Positions 6,315 to 14,252 of a DNA stretch of 15,532 nt are shown in pieces (the stretch's first letter is position 1; every line of letters starts with the position of its first letter). The position numbers were made by a program, and so were the translations under genes. The notes below the pieces were generated by a model. The model ran no database searches and was not told the origin of the DNA. It saw nothing but the letters and a program-made list of their open reading frames with translations. Source of the stretch: JBBRFH01 sp038224615 (GTDB lineage: Bacteria; Planctomycetota; Phycisphaerae; Tepidisphaerales; Tepidisphaeraceae); NCBI GenBank assembly GCA_038224615.1, contig JBBRFH010000051.1, positions 1-15,532 on the forward strand, written 5' to 3'.

Positions 6315-8120
6315 TCAAGCACTCTCAGTCACTCTCAATACTTCATCGACCGTTGTGAGGCCCTGGTTAGCTTTGTTGAAGCCGTCTTCTCGAAGCGTTA
6401 CCAGACCACGCTCGCGGCAGAGCTTGCGGAGGACGTTGACGTCGGGGTTGGCGGTGACGATGTCGCGCATGGCGTCGTCCATCACCATCAGTTCGTAGAT
6501 GCCGAGCCGGCCTGAATAGCCGGTCTTGCGGCAGCGGTCGCAGCCGCGGCCCTTCCAGATTTTCTCGGACGGGAAGCCCTGCAGTTGCAGGAACTCCTTG
6601 AGTTCGTCCGACGGATCGATTTGTTCCTTGCAGTGCGGACAGATCTTGCGGACCAGTCGCTGCGCCAGCACCGCGTTGAGCGCCGCCGAGATCAGGTAGG
6701 GCTCGACGCCGATGTTGATCAGTCGCGTTACCGACGACGGCGCGTCGTTCGTGTGCAGCGTGCTGAGCACCAGGTGGCCCGTGAGCGCCGCCTGCACCGC
6801 CGTCGTGGCGGTTTCGCTGTCACGGATTTCGCCGAGCATCACCACGTCCGGATCCTGTCGCAGCAGCGCCTTGAGCGCTTTGGCGAAGGTCATGCCGATC
6901 TTGTCGTGTGTCTGCGTCTGGTTGACGCTGCCGAGGTGATACTCGACCGGGTCTTCGACGGTGCTGATGTTCAGTCGCGCCGCGTCCATCTGGCGCAGTG
7001 ACGAATACAGCGTCGTCGTCTTACCCGATCCGGTCGGCCCGGTGACGAGCACGATGCCGTGCGGCTGGTCGATGGCGTTCTTCCAGATCGTCAGCGCGTT
7101 GGGCGCGAAGCCCAGGTCGTCGAGCTTCACGTTGATCGACTTGTTGTCGAGGATACGCATCACGACCTTCTCACCACTCACTGTCGGCAGCGTGCTCATG
7201 CGCAGGTCGACCTTGCGGTCGGCGACGACGGCGCGGATGCGGCCGTCCTGCGGGAGGCGGCGCTCGGAGATGTCGAGGTTCGCCATGATCTTCAGACGGC
7301 TGACGATCGCCGGCGCCATCGTGTATGGCGGGTTCATCGACTCGAAGAGAATGCCGTCGATGCGGTAGCGCACCTTCAGGGCTTTTTCCTTCGGCTCGAT
7401 GTGAATGTCGCTGGCGCCCTGCTTGATAGCGTCGAAGATGACGTAGTTGACGAAGCGGATGACCGGCGATTCGGCGCTGGCCTTCTCCAGATCATTGACG
7501 TCATCGGCGGCCGATTCCTTGACGAGCTGGATGTCGTCCTCGGCCATGTCCTTGATGAGGGCGTCGACGTTCATGTCGGCCTCGCCGACAGTCATCTGTT
7601 CGACGATCCGGCCGACATCGGCGGGGGTGGTGACGACGGTCCGCAGGTCGCGCTTCACCTTGCGGCGCACTTCATCGATCAGGAACACGTTGGTCGGCTC
7701 GGCGACGGCGATGATCAGCACGTCGCCGTCGAATCGCAGCGGCAGCACCTTGTGCTGGCGGATGTATTCGACCGGCAACAGCGCGAACGCGTTGGGGTCA
7801 ACCTTCGATCGTTCCGGCGTCTCGAAGAGCAGTCCCAGCGTCTCCGCCTGGGCCGACAGCACCTGCTGCTCGCTGGCGGCCGACATCGTCAGCAGGATCT
7901 GCGCCAGCGCCTTGCCGGGCGATTGCCGCTGGACGTTCTTTGCCTGCAGGATCTGATCTTCGCTGATGTGCCCGCGCTCGAGCAGCAACTGTTCGACGCT
8001 CTTGCTCGCCGATCGCGCCGCCGGCGCCCAGAGCTGCTCGACGGTCTCGCCGCCGTCGTCGCTTAGGTCGACGGGATCATGGACCGGAGCCGTCGAAGAT
8101 GGCGCGCGCTTGCCGAACAT
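6315..8120 (-). CDS. pilB: PilB/GspE-type extension ATPase
   Basis: PilB is the cytoplasmic ATPase that drives pilus polymerisation through PilC. The 601-residue protein has an N-terminal MshEN/GspE-N region at about 40-175 (LLLERGHISEDQILQA, then FALLPVEYIRQHKVLPL). A linker and the N2 domain follow (ASDIHIEP, RYRIDGILFE). The ATPase core has Walker A GPTGSGKTT at 361-369, the Asp box TVEDPVEY at 387-394, Walker B within DPDVVMLGEIRD and the His box GHLVLSTLHT at 448-457. A four-Cys zinc motif is complete: Cys494, Cys497, Cys527 and Cys530. The ATG at 8120 overlaps the previous stop as TGATG, implying coupled translation. The frame extends further upstream, but that part overlaps the PilP-like gene and is low-complexity Arg-rich shadow. 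Confidence 0.96.
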   Translation of the reverse strand: MFGKRAPSSTAPVHDPVDLSDDGGETVEQLWAPAARSASKSVEQLLLERGHISEDQILQAKNVQRQSPGKALAQILLTMSAASEQQVLSAQAETLGLLFETPERSKVDPNAFALLPVEYIRQHKVLPLRFDGDVLIIAVAEPTNVFLIDEVRRKVKRDLRTVVTTPADVGRIVEQMTVGEADMNVDALIKDMAEDDIQLVKESAADDVNDLEKASAESPVIRFVNYVIFDAIKQGASDIHIEPKEKALKVRYRIDGILFESMNPPYTMAPAIVSRLKIMANLDISERRLPQDGRIRAVVADRKVDLRMSTLPTVSGEKVVMRILDNKSINVKLDDLGFAPNALTIWKNAIDQPHGIVLVTGPTGSGKTTTLYSSLRQMDAARLNISTVEDPVEYHLGSVNQTQTHDKIGMTFAKALKALLRQDPDVVMLGEIRDSETATTAVQAALTGHLVLSTLHTNDAPSSVTRLINIGVEPYLISAALNAVLAQRLVRKICPHCKEQIDPSDELKEFLQLQGFPSEKIWKGRGCDRCRKTGYSGRLGIYELMVMDDAMRDIVTANPDVNVLRKLCRERGLVTLREDGFNKANQGLTTVDEVLRVTESA

Positions 8121-8740
8121 CAACGTTGCACCTGGAGTAGGAAGCGGAAGCCGGCGTGACGGACGATGACGCCGTCGGGGTTGATGCGCTCGATGGTGAA
8201 GTCGTTGAACTCCTCGCCTTCGGATCGCATTTTCCCGTCGACCATGCACGAGCGCGACTGCCCGCCGAGCATCACCGACTGCACCCGCAGGCTTTGGACG
8301 CGCTTCATCGCGTCGGCCTGGTGCTGCTCGCGCGATTTGCTGTCGCCGTCGGCCTTGGGGGCTTTGGGGGTGGACGTTTCGTTGAACGGATCGCGCTGCA
8401 GGTCGTCGAGCTTCACCTGGGCGGCGGCGGGGAATTTCTTGAACTGTTCGACGGTTTTTTCGAGTTCCTTCTGCTGCTGGCGCATGGCGCTGACGTTTCT
8501 GGCGCTGTCGTCAAGCATCGACTTCATCGCCTGCGCGTCGCCTGCGGCCGATGCGCCGGCGGGGCCGCTCTTGGTGTACATGAAGAACAGCCCACCCACC
8601 GCCGCCAGGATCAGCACGCCGACGGCGGCGTTGGTCATGCGCGATCGCTTCTTCGATTCCGCCTCGACGTCGTCGCTAACCAGATCGGCGGGCGTGGCGG
8701 CCAGTTGGTCCTGCAGGCTGTCTTGTTCTGATTCGGTCAT
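8120..8740 (-). CDS. PilP-like/GspC-like pilus alignment protein with a membrane anchor
   Basis: This probably links the PilN-PilO membrane complex to the outer-membrane secretin. Of its 206 residues, 1-35 are acidic and cytoplasmic, and 38-55 form a membrane segment (AAVGVLILAAVGGLFFMY). A coiled-coil-like region follows at about 80-102, then a QRDPF motif at 115-119 typical of PilP. The small C-terminal beta domain at about 148-206 (LRVQSVMLGG, MVDGKMRSEGEEF, INPDGVIVRHAGFRFLL) resembles the PilP/GspC homology region. PilP is usually a lipoprotein. No lipobox is seen here, so the anchor is GspC-like. The ATG at 8740 follows GGAG by seven bases and is preferred to an in-frame TTG at 8755. 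Its stop overlaps the pilB start. Position between pilO and pilB supports the call. Confidence 0.75.
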   Translation of the reverse strand: MTESEQDSLQDQLAATPADLVSDDVEAESKKRSRMTNAAVGVLILAAVGGLFFMYTKSGPAGASAAGDAQAMKSMLDDSARNVSAMRQQQKELEKTVEQFKKFPAAAQVKLDDLQRDPFNETSTPKAPKADGDSKSREQHQADAMKRVQSLRVQSVMLGGQSRSCMVDGKMRSEGEEFNDFTIERINPDGVIVRHAGFRFLLQVQR

Positions 8741-8769
8741 CTGAAACTCCGTCAATCACCTGGCAGACG

Positions 8770-8789
8770 TGGTGCGATTCATCGCACCA
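8770..8789. repeat. Perfect hairpin between pilO and the pilP-like gene
   Basis: TGGTGCGA (8770-8777) pairs with TCGCACCA (8782-8789) across a four-base loop. A 10-bp palindrome, CGGTCGACCG, follows at 8792-8801. Both lie in the 68-base pilO to pilP-like gap. There is no U-tract, so it is not an intrinsic terminator. Possible roles are RNA processing or tuning of downstream gene dose. Confidence 0.55.
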
Positions 8790-8808
8790 TTCGGTCGACC
8801 GGCGGCGC

Positions 8809-9369
8809 TCATTGCGCCGTCGCAAACTCCGATGCACCGGCCGGGTCGAAGAAGATGCTCAGCCGCATCACGGCCTGCATGCGCCCGGCCTCTTCGTCGA
8901 TTTTGGTCAGCTTCAGATCCGTCACCTTGATGATGCGGTCGCGCCGCTCGATGTCGGCCAGGAACTGGTAAAAACCGAAAAAATCGCCGGTCAGCAGGAT
9001 CTCGATCTGCTTCTCGCGATATCCCGGGCCGACGATCGGCTTGGGGCTCGGCTTGAAGCTCACGCAGTTGAGGTTGTGCGCGGTGATGAGCTGATTGGTG
9101 CTGTCGAGGATCTCGTCGACGCCCTGTTCGCTCGGCAGCTTCTTCTTGAAGTAGTCGATCGCCTGCGTGAGCGTGTCGAGCTTGTGCTCGATGTCGTCGA
9201 TCTCCCGCTTGGCGCGGGCGAGGTCGGTCAGCTTGTTCTGCTTGAGCGTGATCTGCTCTTCGTAGCCCTGGCGTTTCTCGTTCATGCGCTTGAGGCCCAT
9301 GAAGTACGAGGCGACGAGCAGGCCGATCATCAGCTTGAAGAAGATGATTTCGCGGAGGCCGAGTTTCAT
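8809..9369 (-). CDS. pilO: PilO alignment-complex protein
   Basis: PilO is a bitopic inner-membrane protein that heterodimerises with PilN in the periplasm and binds PilP. The 186 residues show a short cytoplasmic start, one membrane helix at about 7-26 (EIIFFKLMIGLLVASYFMGL) and a charged coiled coil at about 29-78. A periplasmic ferredoxin-like PilO domain follows (GVDEILDSTNQLITAHNL, LTGDFFGFYQFLADIERRDR, MRLSIFFDP). The LTGDFFGFYQFLADIE segment is highly characteristic of the family. The ATG at 9369 overlaps the pilN stop as ATGA and follows AAGGAG by seven bases, a strong ribosome-binding site. Confidence 0.93.
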   Translation of the reverse strand: MKLGLREIIFFKLMIGLLVASYFMGLKRMNEKRQGYEEQITLKQNKLTDLARAKREIDDIEHKLDTLTQAIDYFKKKLPSEQGVDEILDSTNQLITAHNLNCVSFKPSPKPIVGPGYREKQIEILLTGDFFGFYQFLADIERRDRIIKVTDLKLTKIDEEAGRMQAVMRLSIFFDPAGASEFATAQ

Positions 9370-10112
9370 TGCTGCTCCTTGGTCGACACGGTGGCGGTGG
9401 TGTTGCGGACGCCGGCGGCGGGGCGGACGTCGGCCTTGGGGTTGACCAGAATCTCGATCGTGAACTTGCGCAGCTCCGCGCCGGCGGCATCGACGTTGGC
9501 GCCGCGGTCAAACTGGGAACTGATCACCAGGTCGACGCTGGAGAACAGCTCGCTCTCCTTCAGCTTGGTCATAAACTGCGCGACCTCCGCGTTCGTCGAA
9601 GCGCGGCCGCTGAGCTTGAGGCCGATGTCCTGCGCGTCGGGCAGCGGGGGAAGGTTGTCAGCCTTGCCCTTAGCGCCGGGCTTGGCGGCTTTTTTCTTCT
9701 CGAATGCGGTCTTCATGTCGGCCTGGGTCGCAACACGTTTGCGCGTGTTCAGATCGAGGTCGGTCAGCGTCACGCCCTGCGGCAGCAGGTTGGTGATCTG
9801 CGCCAGCATGTAGGAGCGCGGCACGCGGTCGATCAGGCTCGACGAAAGCTCGGCCTGGCGGGCGAGCACGCGCTGCTTGTCCTGCATCTGCTGCAACTGC
9901 TTGATGCGCTTGGCGGCCTCGGTGTACTGGGCATCGACGACGGCATGACGCTGCTCGGCATCGCGCATGGTGCGCTCGGAGATCGTGAACGCGATGGCAA
10001 TCGCGCCGATCATCACGACGAACAGCGAGGCGCACAGCAGGTTGGTGCGATGCTGGGCTCGCCGGACGAGGTAATCGTCGGGCAGGAAGCTGAGCTGGTT
10101 CGGTGCGTTCAT
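9366..10112 (-). CDS. pilN: PilN alignment-complex protein
   Basis: PilN is an inner-membrane partner of PilO whose short cytoplasmic tail docks on PilM. In this 248-residue protein the tail reads LSFLPDDY at residues 7-14, which matches the PilM-binding (I/L)N-L-L-P-x motif in form. One membrane helix spans about 24-44 (NLLCASLFVVMIGAIAIAF). A coiled coil runs over about 50-90, and the periplasmic domain includes LLPQGVTLTDLDLN. A lysine- and alanine-rich insertion (FEKKKAAKPGAKGK) sits near residues 138-151. The ATG at 10112 is 28 bases after pilM and follows GGAG by nine bases. Longer in-frame extension overlaps pilM and is Arg/Ser-rich shadow. The stop overlaps pilO. Confidence 0.93.
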   Translation of the reverse strand: MNAPNQLSFLPDDYLVRRAQHRTNLLCASLFVVMIGAIAIAFTISERTMRDAEQRHAVVDAQYTEAAKRIKQLQQMQDKQRVLARQAELSSSLIDRVPRSYMLAQITNLLPQGVTLTDLDLNTRKRVATQADMKTAFEKKKAAKPGAKGKADNLPPLPDAQDIGLKLSGRASTNAEVAQFMTKLKESELFSSVDLVISSQFDRGANVDAAGAELRKFTIEILVNPKADVRPAAGVRNTTATVSTKEQQ

Positions 10113-10140
10113 CGGCTGCGACTCCGCGCGTCTGGGTTCT

Positions 10141-11424
10141 TTACGCGCTCTTGGCTTGCTGCTGATCGTTGGCGAGCGGCCCCATGGAAAGTCCGAGCGC
10201 CACGGCCCACGCGGGCTGCGGTTGCTTGAGGTCGATGCCGCTCTCCGGGCCGACCTCGGTTGTCTTAGCCATCCGGACGAGCGGGTCGCCGAGCTGGGCG
10301 GCAACGCCGATCGACTGCGCGATGCGCTGGCACATCCCGCGCTGCCGCGCTTCGCCGCCGATGAATACGAGCCGGTCCACAGGCGACTGCGCAAACGTCG
10401 CCTCGTGGTAGCGGCGGCACAGGTTGAGTTCGTCGCACAGTTGCTGAATCGTCGCAGCGCAGGCGGCGTCGACACGCGCGGCCTGCTCCTGCAGATCGTC
10501 CGGAAGCGCCGTCGGAACGATGTCGATTGCTTCGACGACATGACGACGGTCGTTCGCCGGCGCGAGAGTCAACAGCGCAAATGAATGGTTGACCGAATCC
10601 GCCTCGGCCGGTTGCGGCTCGGGTTCGACGGGTTCGACGGGCTTGGCGGCCGGGCGGACGATCGGCTGGGCGGCGAGCTTGATCCGCAGGAGCTTGGCCT
10701 GCTCGAAGCTGATGCCCAGCGCGCCGGCGACGGCGTGGGAGAGCGTGTCGCCGCCGATGTCGATCCCGCGGGCGAAAAGAATGTTCTGTCCGCGGGCGAT
10801 GATCACCCGCGAGGTGCGGCAGCCGAGATCCACGTAGCAGCTCGTCACGTCCGCATCCTGTTTACGGCGGTAGACGTGCGCGAAGCAGTCGACGACGGCG
10901 CGGGGCTCGACGTTCATCCCGATCACGTTCAGCTTCGCGCGCCCGGCGATTGCCAGCATCTGCGCGACGGTCGATTTCGGCGTCGCCAGGACGATCACTT
11001 CGTTACGCGGTTCATTGTTGACATGGATCTCGCCGGCGACGATGTGGCGCAGCACCGAATGGTCCGGGTCGATCGGCAGCTTTCCCTTCACTTCCCACGG
11101 CAGCGCCTTCTTGATCTCCGCCTCGCCGAGCGGGGGCATGCGGACGTGCTGCATGTGCAGGACGGTCGACGGCACGCACAGAATCGCATCGCGCCCGCTG
11201 AACTTGCCCGTTGCGACGAGTTCGCGAATGGTGTCGCCAAGATATTCGTTGAGCACCTCGGGGCTGTGCCGCGCCGATTCCGGCACGTCCATGCAGGCGG
11301 CGGCGTGGAGACGCCACTCCTTGCCGTCGTGCATGCACTGGGCGACGCGGAGCGTGTCGGTGCCGAGGTCCACGCCGATCGGCGATGCCTTGGACGAAAA
11401 CCAGTTGCGGACGAACCCGAGCAT
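10141..11424 (-). CDS. pilM: PilM actin-like pilus assembly ATPase
   Basis: PilM is a cytoplasmic actin-fold protein that binds the PilN tail and connects the motor to the alignment complex. The actin-like nucleotide site is visible: phosphate 1 motif GVDLGT at 17-22, phosphate 2 motif VDLGCRTSRV at 198-207, DIGGDTLSHAVA at 222-233 and adenosine motif FIGGEAR at 354-360. A Pro/Glu-rich insertion at about 251-310 (KPVEPVEPEPQPAE within it) makes it 427 residues against roughly 350 for typical PilM. The ATG at 11424 follows GGGAG at a good distance and gives the usual amphipathic N-terminus. It is the first gene of the pilus cluster. Confidence 0.94.
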   Translation of the reverse strand: MLGFVRNWFSSKASPIGVDLGTDTLRVAQCMHDGKEWRLHAAACMDVPESARHSPEVLNEYLGDTIRELVATGKFSGRDAILCVPSTVLHMQHVRMPPLGEAEIKKALPWEVKGKLPIDPDHSVLRHIVAGEIHVNNEPRNEVIVLATPKSTVAQMLAIAGRAKLNVIGMNVEPRAVVDCFAHVYRRKQDADVTSCYVDLGCRTSRVIIARGQNILFARGIDIGGDTLSHAVAGALGISFEQAKLLRIKLAAQPIVRPAAKPVEPVEPEPQPAEADSVNHSFALLTLAPANDRRHVVEAIDIVPTALPDDLQEQAARVDAACAATIQQLCDELNLCRRYHEATFAQSPVDRLVFIGGEARQRGMCQRIAQSIGVAAQLGDPLVRMAKTTEVGPESGIDLKQPQPAWAVALGLSMGPLANDQQQAKSA

Positions 11425-11655
11425 GACGCGAACTCCCGGCTACTTGATCTCGATCTACGATTCGATGGCGAGATCGGCAAAACAGATCGTTTATCACGGG
11501 CGGCGTTGACCGGAGATCAACGCGCTTGGTCCCGGTTTCATCGACGGGAAAGAGGACGCACTTAACGACGTGCAGAGGGTTATCGGGCCAGGGCAATGGG
11601 GTGAAAACCCGCTCAAGCAGATCGGCGCATAGCGCACGGATCTACAGCCGCGGCT
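11425..11655 (-). promoter_or_regulatory. Upstream region of the pilus operon with a weak candidate promoter
   Basis: This 231-base gap separates hemW from pilM and is the natural place for the pilus promoter. A tentative pair on the minus strand is TTGATC (11515-11520) and GATAAA (11490-11495) with a 19-base spacer. Each matches four of six sigma-70 consensus positions, which is weak. A dyad, GTTGA (11505-11509) with TCAAC (11517-11521), overlaps the -35. No T-tailed terminator for hemW was seen, so read-through into pilM is possible. Confidence 0.25.
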
Positions 11656-12840
11656 TTATCGGACGAACTCGCCGGCGACCGAGTCGGCGACGTGGAGGCC
11701 GGGGACGGTGAGGCGGAAACCGATGTCGTCGACCGTGAGTAGATTCAGGTCGCGCAGGCGCGCGAGCACGGCGGCGTGGTTGGCGCGGAGATCGTCCGAG
11801 AAGTCGCGCCAGCGCACGCCACGGCGGAGGCGAAGTTCGAGCATGATGCGCTCCTCGACGCGCTGCTCCGGCGCTAGCACCTCGTGCTCGACGACCGGTA
11901 ACGCGCCGCCGGGCACGGCTTGCTCCCATTCGCCGAGGTGCGGGCGGTTTTTGAAGCGGTGGCCTTCGACGTGCGATGCGGCGCTGGGCCCAAGCCCGAT
12001 GTAGTTGCCGCCGCACCAGTAGACGAGATTGTGCCGGCACGCCTCGCCGGGCATGGCGTAGTTGCTGATCTCGTACCAGTCGATGCCGTGCCCGGCGAGC
12101 AGGTTGCGGGTGAGGTCGAACATCGCCAACTCGGTGTCATCGTCGGCACCCGTGAATTGTCCGAGACGTTTGCGGACGGTCATCGGCGTGTTCGATTCGT
12201 AGGTCAGGCCGTAGCACGAGAGGTGCGGCGTCTTGAGGCGAAGCGCCTGATCGAGCGAATAGCGCCACGAGTCGATCGACTGGCCGGGGATGGCGTAGAT
12301 GAGGTCGACGTTGAGCCGCGTGAAACCGGCTTCGCGCGCCATCGCAATCGAGCGCTCGACATCCGCGGGCGCGTGGTGGCGTTCGAGCATCTTCAGTTCA
12401 TCGGGCACGAAGCTCTGGGCGCCGAAGCTGAGGCGGTCGACGCCGTGCGATCGGAGCGTGCGCAGATAATCGAGGTCGGCAGTCGCCGGGTTTACCTCGA
12501 TGGTCCACTCGTCGACGCGCGAGAGGTCGAAGCGGTCGCGCAGCCCGGTGAGCAGGCGGTCCATCGCCTCGATCGGCAGCAGCGACGGCGTACCGCCGCC
12601 GAAGAAGATCGTGCGCGGTCGCGGCGCGCGGTGCGTCCACAGGTCGGCCTCGGCGAGCAGAAGGTCAACGAAGCGCTGCATTCGCTCGGGCGTCTGGCGC
12701 GTGATCGAATAGAAGTCGCAGTAGTGGCACTTGTGGAAGCAGAAGGGGATGTGAACGTACAGTCCATCGATCACCCCCGTGGGCAACCGTGCCGCGCGAA
12801 GGTCAAGCGAGATTGGCTGGGCCACGGCCAAAGGAAGCAT
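11656..12840 (-). CDS. hemW: HemW, radical SAM heme chaperone
   Basis: HemW is a cytoplasmic or membrane-associated radical SAM protein that handles heme. It was formerly annotated as oxygen-independent coproporphyrinogen III oxidase. The iron-sulfur motif C-x3-C-x2-C sits at Cys34, Cys38 and Cys41 after YVHIPF. GGGTPS follows at 81-86, then EVNPATA, RLSFGAQSF and the HemW signature around WYEISNYAMPGEACRHN and YWCGGNYIGLG. The C-terminal HemW domain follows (EERIMLELRLRRGVRW). The ATG at 12840 gives 394 residues but lacks a Shine-Dalgarno match. A GTG at 12774 would place the start a few residues before GLYVHIPF, the usual HemW beginning, so the first 22 residues are doubtful. It is not functionally linked to the pilus genes. 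Confidence 0.93.
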   Translation of the reverse strand: MLPLAVAQPISLDLRAARLPTGVIDGLYVHIPFCFHKCHYCDFYSITRQTPERMQRFVDLLLAEADLWTHRAPRPRTIFFGGGTPSLLPIEAMDRLLTGLRDRFDLSRVDEWTIEVNPATADLDYLRTLRSHGVDRLSFGAQSFVPDELKMLERHHAPADVERSIAMAREAGFTRLNVDLIYAIPGQSIDSWRYSLDQALRLKTPHLSCYGLTYESNTPMTVRKRLGQFTGADDDTELAMFDLTRNLLAGHGIDWYEISNYAMPGEACRHNLVYWCGGNYIGLGPSAASHVEGHRFKNRPHLGEWEQAVPGGALPVVEHEVLAPEQRVEERIMLELRLRRGVRWRDFSDDLRANHAAVLARLRDLNLLTVDDIGFRLTVPGLHVADSVAGEFVR

Positions 12841-12941
12841 TGCAATGATGTCCGCGCTAAGTCGAAGACGTCGAAGAGGTCAGGTCGGTAGACCGTCTTT
12901 CACCAAGGCCCAAGGCCCAAGGCCCACGCCCCCCACCCCCA
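12841..12941. repeat. hemW to permease spacer with a CAAGGCC tandem repeat
   Basis: CAAGGCC is repeated three times without spacing at 12904-12924 and is followed by a C-rich tract. This 101-base gap has no other clear signal. It is another junction with its own low-complexity repeat word. Confidence 0.6.
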
Positions 12942-14252
12942 CTACTCATGCCGCAGCGCCTCGATCGGGTTCATATTCGCGGCTTTGATCGCGGGGTACA
13001 GGCCGAAGAACATGCCGATGAAACCGCTGACGCAGAACGACGCGATCACGCTCCAGGTTGCCACCGCCGTCGGTTGTGGCTGGAAGCCTAATAAGATCAG
13101 CAGCGGCGGCATGGTGACGGCGGCGAGCACGCCCAGGCCGATCCCGAACAGCCCGCCGACCTGCGAGAGGATGGTCGTTTCGACCAGAAACTGCAGCGTG
13201 ATGTGCCGCCGCTTGGCACCCAGCGCCCGGCGGATGCCGATCTCGCGCGTGCGCTCGGTGACGCTGGCGAGCATGATGTTCATGATCCCGATCCCGCCCA
13301 CCAGCAGCGACAGGCTCGCGATCCCGCCCAGCACGAAATTGAACCGGCGATTCGATTCCTCTGCGGCGCGCAGGATTTCGATCGGTGCCTTCACCTGCAC
13401 GTCCTGCCGTTGCGGGATGCCGACCAGGTTCTTGAAGATCGCCGCCGTCCGCTCGACGTCTTGGATCTCCTTTACCTGCACCCAGATTTCGCTGTACTCG
13501 ATCTGCTTGCGTTCCATCGTGCCGGCGAAACGTCGATTGGCGCCCTTGCCGAAGATCTGCTGGCTGAGCGTGAGAGGAAAATAGATGTCGCGGTCGACGT
13601 CGCGGTCGGTGATGCCGGCGCCCTCGCTGGTCGGACGCAGGCCGGTCGGCTCGAGCACGCCGATCACGCGCAGCTGCACCGTGCCCATGCTGGCCGACCC
13701 GCACTGGAGCGTCTTGCCGAGCGGGTCTTCACTGGGGAAAATCTGTCGCGCCGCCTCGGAGCCCAGTACGCACACCGGCGCGCTCTCGGCCAGGTGCTGC
13801 GCGGTCAGCAGTTGTCCTTCGGCGGGGCGCAGGTTGACGACGGAGAAGAAGTCGTGCGTCACCGCGATCGACTTCACCTGCGGAAACCGTTTACCGTTCA
13901 GAAGAACTTCCTTTTCGGTGTCGCGCAGCGGGACGACCAGCGTCGTGCCCGGCACGGTGTTGATGCGCTTGAGATCGTCGCCGGTCAGCCCGTAGATGAG
14001 CACGCGCATCGACGACGAATTGCCGTCCGAGCCTTCCGGCGGGCGGACCGAGCGCACCACGACGTTGCGTGCCCCGAGTTGCTGCATTTGCCGCAAGGCT
14101 TCGCGCTTGGACCCTTCGCCGATCGCCACCATGACGATGACCGCCGTCACGCCGAAAATGATGCCCAGCGCCGTTAAAAGCGTCCGCAGCTTGTGGCGAC
14201 GGAGGTTCGTGAGGCCGAGGCGGAGATTTTCAAAGAGGAAACCGGAAAACAT
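12942..14252 (-). CDS. MacB/FtsX-type ABC transporter permease
   Basis: This 436-residue inner-membrane permease belongs to the MacB/LolCE mechanotransmission family, which moves substrates such as lipoproteins, peptides or macrolides using periplasmic conformational changes. It shows one N-terminal membrane helix at about 24-44 (LLTALGIIFGVTAVIVMVAIG) and a large periplasmic domain at about 46-300. Three C-terminal helices lie at about 305-328, 362-382 and 397-418. The family motif between the second and third helices reads ERTREIGIRRALGAKRRHI. The end, AANMNPIEALRHE, is typical. The ATG at 14252 gives the usual N-terminus. An in-frame GTG at 14300 adds 16 unlikely residues. No ATPase partner or membrane-fusion protein lies next to it, so the substrate is unknown. 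Confidence 0.93.
   Translation of the reverse strand: MFSGFLFENLRLGLTNLRRHKLRTLLTALGIIFGVTAVIVMVAIGEGSKREALRQMQQLGARNVVVRSVRPPEGSDGNSSSMRVLIYGLTGDDLKRINTVPGTTLVVPLRDTEKEVLLNGKRFPQVKSIAVTHDFFSVVNLRPAEGQLLTAQHLAESAPVCVLGSEAARQIFPSEDPLGKTLQCGSASMGTVQLRVIGVLEPTGLRPTSEGAGITDRDVDRDIYFPLTLSQQIFGKGANRRFAGTMERKQIEYSEIWVQVKEIQDVERTAAIFKNLVGIPQRQDVQVKAPIEILRAAEESNRRFNFVLGGIASLSLLVGGIGIMNIMLASVTERTREIGIRRALGAKRRHITLQFLVETTILSQVGGLFGIGLGVLAAVTMPPLLILLGFQPQPTAVATWSVIASFCVSGFIGMFFGLYPAIKAANMNPIEALRHE

Noticed and set aside
7059..8066. A plus-strand frame opposite pilB
   Set aside because: Low-complexity reverse-frame shadow of a clear ATPase gene.
8121..8249. A longer N-terminus for PilB
   Set aside because: The extra 43 residues are Arg/His-rich and overlap the PilP-like gene. 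The ATG at 8120 is coupled to the previous stop and gives a normal PilB start.
8756..9511. A minus-strand frame overlapping pilO and pilN in another phase
   Set aside because: Arg/Pro-rich shadow translation. PilO has a strong ribosome-binding site and family motifs.
11012..11596. A 194-codon minus-strand frame reaching into the pilM upstream region
   Set aside because: Its second half is an out-of-phase shadow of pilM, and the part in the gap has no recognisable motif or good ribosome-binding site.
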